Made by a program: the position numbers and the translations under genes
Notes under the pieces: model-generated
Database searches by the model: none
What the model saw: only the letters and a program-made list of their open reading frames with translations
What the model was told of the DNA's origin: nothing
Shown here: one piece after another, positions 5,451-6,642 of the stretch
Position numbering within the stretch: the stretch's first letter is position 1
How the letters are laid out: every line of letters starts with the position of its first letter
Source of the DNA: Thermoguttaceae bacterium
GTDB lineage: Bacteria > Planctomycetota > Planctomycetia > Pirellulales > Thermoguttaceae
DNA length: 6,642 bases
Direction of reading: 5' to 3'
Assembly (NCBI GenBank): GCA_017549085.1
Contig: JAFYVO010000265.1
Location: 1-6,642 of the forward strand

Positions 5451-6642
5451 ATTCGTCGTCCGTTTCGTCGTCGTTTTCGTCGCGCAAGTCGGCGACGCGG
5501 TACTTCAAGCCGCGTTTGCTCCCCGGCGTATTCTCGACCTTGACAATTTCGCCCGCCTCTTCAAGCGTCGATAGCGCTTTGTCGCGTTTCCGCTTGCCGC
5601 CCGACTTATTAAGCGCGGCGATTTTCCGGGGAATATCCGCCGCCAAAACGCCTTCGTCGCCCGCCTCCTTGATAACCTCCAAGACGCGGAGCGTCGTTTT
5701 ATCGTATCCGGTCGCTTGCTCGAAAATCGACGCCGAACGCGTCCCCGTAATCCTCAAAGTTTGGTCGAACGCGTCCCACAACCAATAAACGATACTTGCC
5801 GCGTCTTTTATCGTCGTCGCGTCGACGTCGCCGATCGCTCGTTCCGCGCCTTCGTCATATTGTCGAAAGACGTGAAGCCCCAACGCCAACGGTAAAAGAA
5901 AATATGGCCCTTTGTGGCGGTACGTCCCAGCGGTGATAGCGCCTTGCCTTATCAAGCGTTCTTCTTCGTCGTTGACGCGTTGGATAAAAGCGCGGTAAGC
6001 GTCGAGCGCGTCGTTAGTCAAGCCGAACGTCGTTCCCCTGTCGCGGTCGGGTTTCGGTTCCGCGTCGTCCTTTTCCGGGCCGACTTGAAACGGGGCTTCT
6101 GCAACGGGAACGCGGTTTTCGCGGTTAAGCCAACGCAAAAAACTTTCGAAGTTCGCCGTCGCTTCTTCGTTCCGTTTCGTTCGCGCTTCGTTGCGCTCCG
6201 GAAGTCTAAGCGGACGTTTTGGGACGAACGCCCACGCGAAACGATGGATAAAACCTTGTTCGATAGCTTGGTTGTTTTGCTCGAACGCGTTACGAATCGC
6301 GCCCGGTTGAATGCCGCCAAGGAAAGCGCAACAAACGGCGCTTGCGTATGTTTGCCCGCGCGTTGCAAGCGCAACGCCTTGCGGCCTGCCCTCGATACAT
6401 TTAATTAAAATCGAGTAAGCCGTTCCCGCGCCCTTGCCGGATTTATCGAAGTCGAACGTTTGCGCCGCTTCCTCAATACAAAAAAGTGTCCCATAACGTC
6501 GCCCTTCGTTCCAGTTTTCTACAAGTAAATCCCGAAACCCTTGCGCCGTCCCCTCCGGTTTAAGGTAGTTTGCGAACGGCTCTTTTTTTTCAAGATTTTT
6601 ATTTGCTTCGTCCTCGAATTTAATCAGCGGTTTCGTTACGCG
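5449..6642 (-). CDS. DUF3987-type helicase/primase-associated protein (N-terminus outside window)
   Basis: I translated the minus strand by hand from 6642 to the TAA at 5451-5449: it stays open, giving 397 visible residues. A TTG at 6138 that could pass for a start is residue 169 of this larger frame. Features resembling DUF3987 proteins of phages and integrated elements (from memory): a Walker B-like strand LFCIEEA (visible residues 53-59), CAFLGGIQPGAI (105-116), the arginine-finger-like GFIHRFAWAFVP (130-141), and late helices KGPYFLLPLALGLHVF (about 244-259). Residues about 313-385 look like a winged helix (TTLRVLEVIKEAG to RGLKYRVADL), and the end is an acidic tail (DENDDETDDE). The Walker A region and any primase domain would lie to the right. 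Such proteins are thought to act in replication of the element. It precedes the integrase by 10 bases in the same operon. Family call fairly sure; exact activity not. Confidence 0.8.
   Translation of the reverse strand, partial: RVTKPLIKFEDEANKNLEKKEPFANYLKPEGTAQGFRDLLVENWNEGRRYGTLFCIEEAAQTFDFDKSGKGAGTAYSILIKCIEGRPQGVALATRGQTYASAVCCAFLGGIQPGAIRNAFEQNNQAIEQGFIHRFAWAFVPKRPLRLPERNEARTKRNEEATANFESFLRWLNRENRVPVAEAPFQVGPEKDDAEPKPDRDRGTTFGLTNDALDAYRAFIQRVNDEEERLIRQGAITAGTYRHKGPYFLLPLALGLHVFRQYDEGAERAIGDVDATTIKDAASIVYWLWDAFDQTLRITGTRSASIFEQATGYDKTTLRVLEVIKEAGDEGVLAADIPRKIAALNKSGGKRKRDKALSTLEEAGEIVKVENTPGSKRGLKYRVADLRDENDDETDDE

Noticed and set aside
5449..6138. A complete 229-residue gene starting at TTG 6138
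   Set aside because: The frame continues open upstream to the window edge and encodes the conserved part of a DUF3987-type protein, so this is an internal codon.

Overview
The window looks like a piece of a moderately GC-rich bacterial chromosome, most probably a planctomycete or close relative (Planctomycetota). This is inferred from three things: a large Gly/Met- and Gly/Tyr/Asn-rich protein with a C-terminal DRRYV segment, a tyrosine integrase carrying the QNLR variant of the HxxR motif, and the codon style. No marker gene fixes the taxonomy.

Host part (1 to about 3262). A long gene enters from the left edge, probably lacking its N-terminus. It encodes a TPR-like plus beta-sandwich protein with a Gly-Tyr-Asn repeat tail, and it ends in a clear intrinsic terminator (1870-1902). 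Next comes a single-gene unit: promoter TTGACG-N16-TACAAT, a good Shine-Dalgarno, and galE (UDP-glucose 4-epimerase, 2055-3065), which has a Cys at the position that controls sugar specificity. A second promoter with the same hexamers and the same 16-base spacer drives tRNA-Arg(CCU) (3189-3262).

Element part (about 3263 to beyond 6642). The tRNA 3' end is the likely attachment site of an integrated element. A perfect 11-bp palindrome follows directly, then an AT-rich left arm (to about 3600) with CGTTGAA motifs that could be integrase arm sites and a promoter/terminator pair about 60 bases apart. Next is a roughly 640-bp GC-rich stretch without a convincing gene. It is full of inverted repeats and holds a degenerate tandem array of five units of 57-59 bp. 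On the minus strand follow a tyrosine integrase (4245-5438) and, 10 bases upstream of it, a DUF3987-type helicase/primase-associated protein. The latter stays open all the way to the right edge (5449-6642, N-terminus outside).

The integrase beside a tRNA gene, translationally linked to a replication-type protein, suggests an integrative element such as a prophage, phage satellite or integrating plasmid. The second attachment site and the cargo lie to the right of the window. The most unusual parts are the tandem array and the structured region around it.
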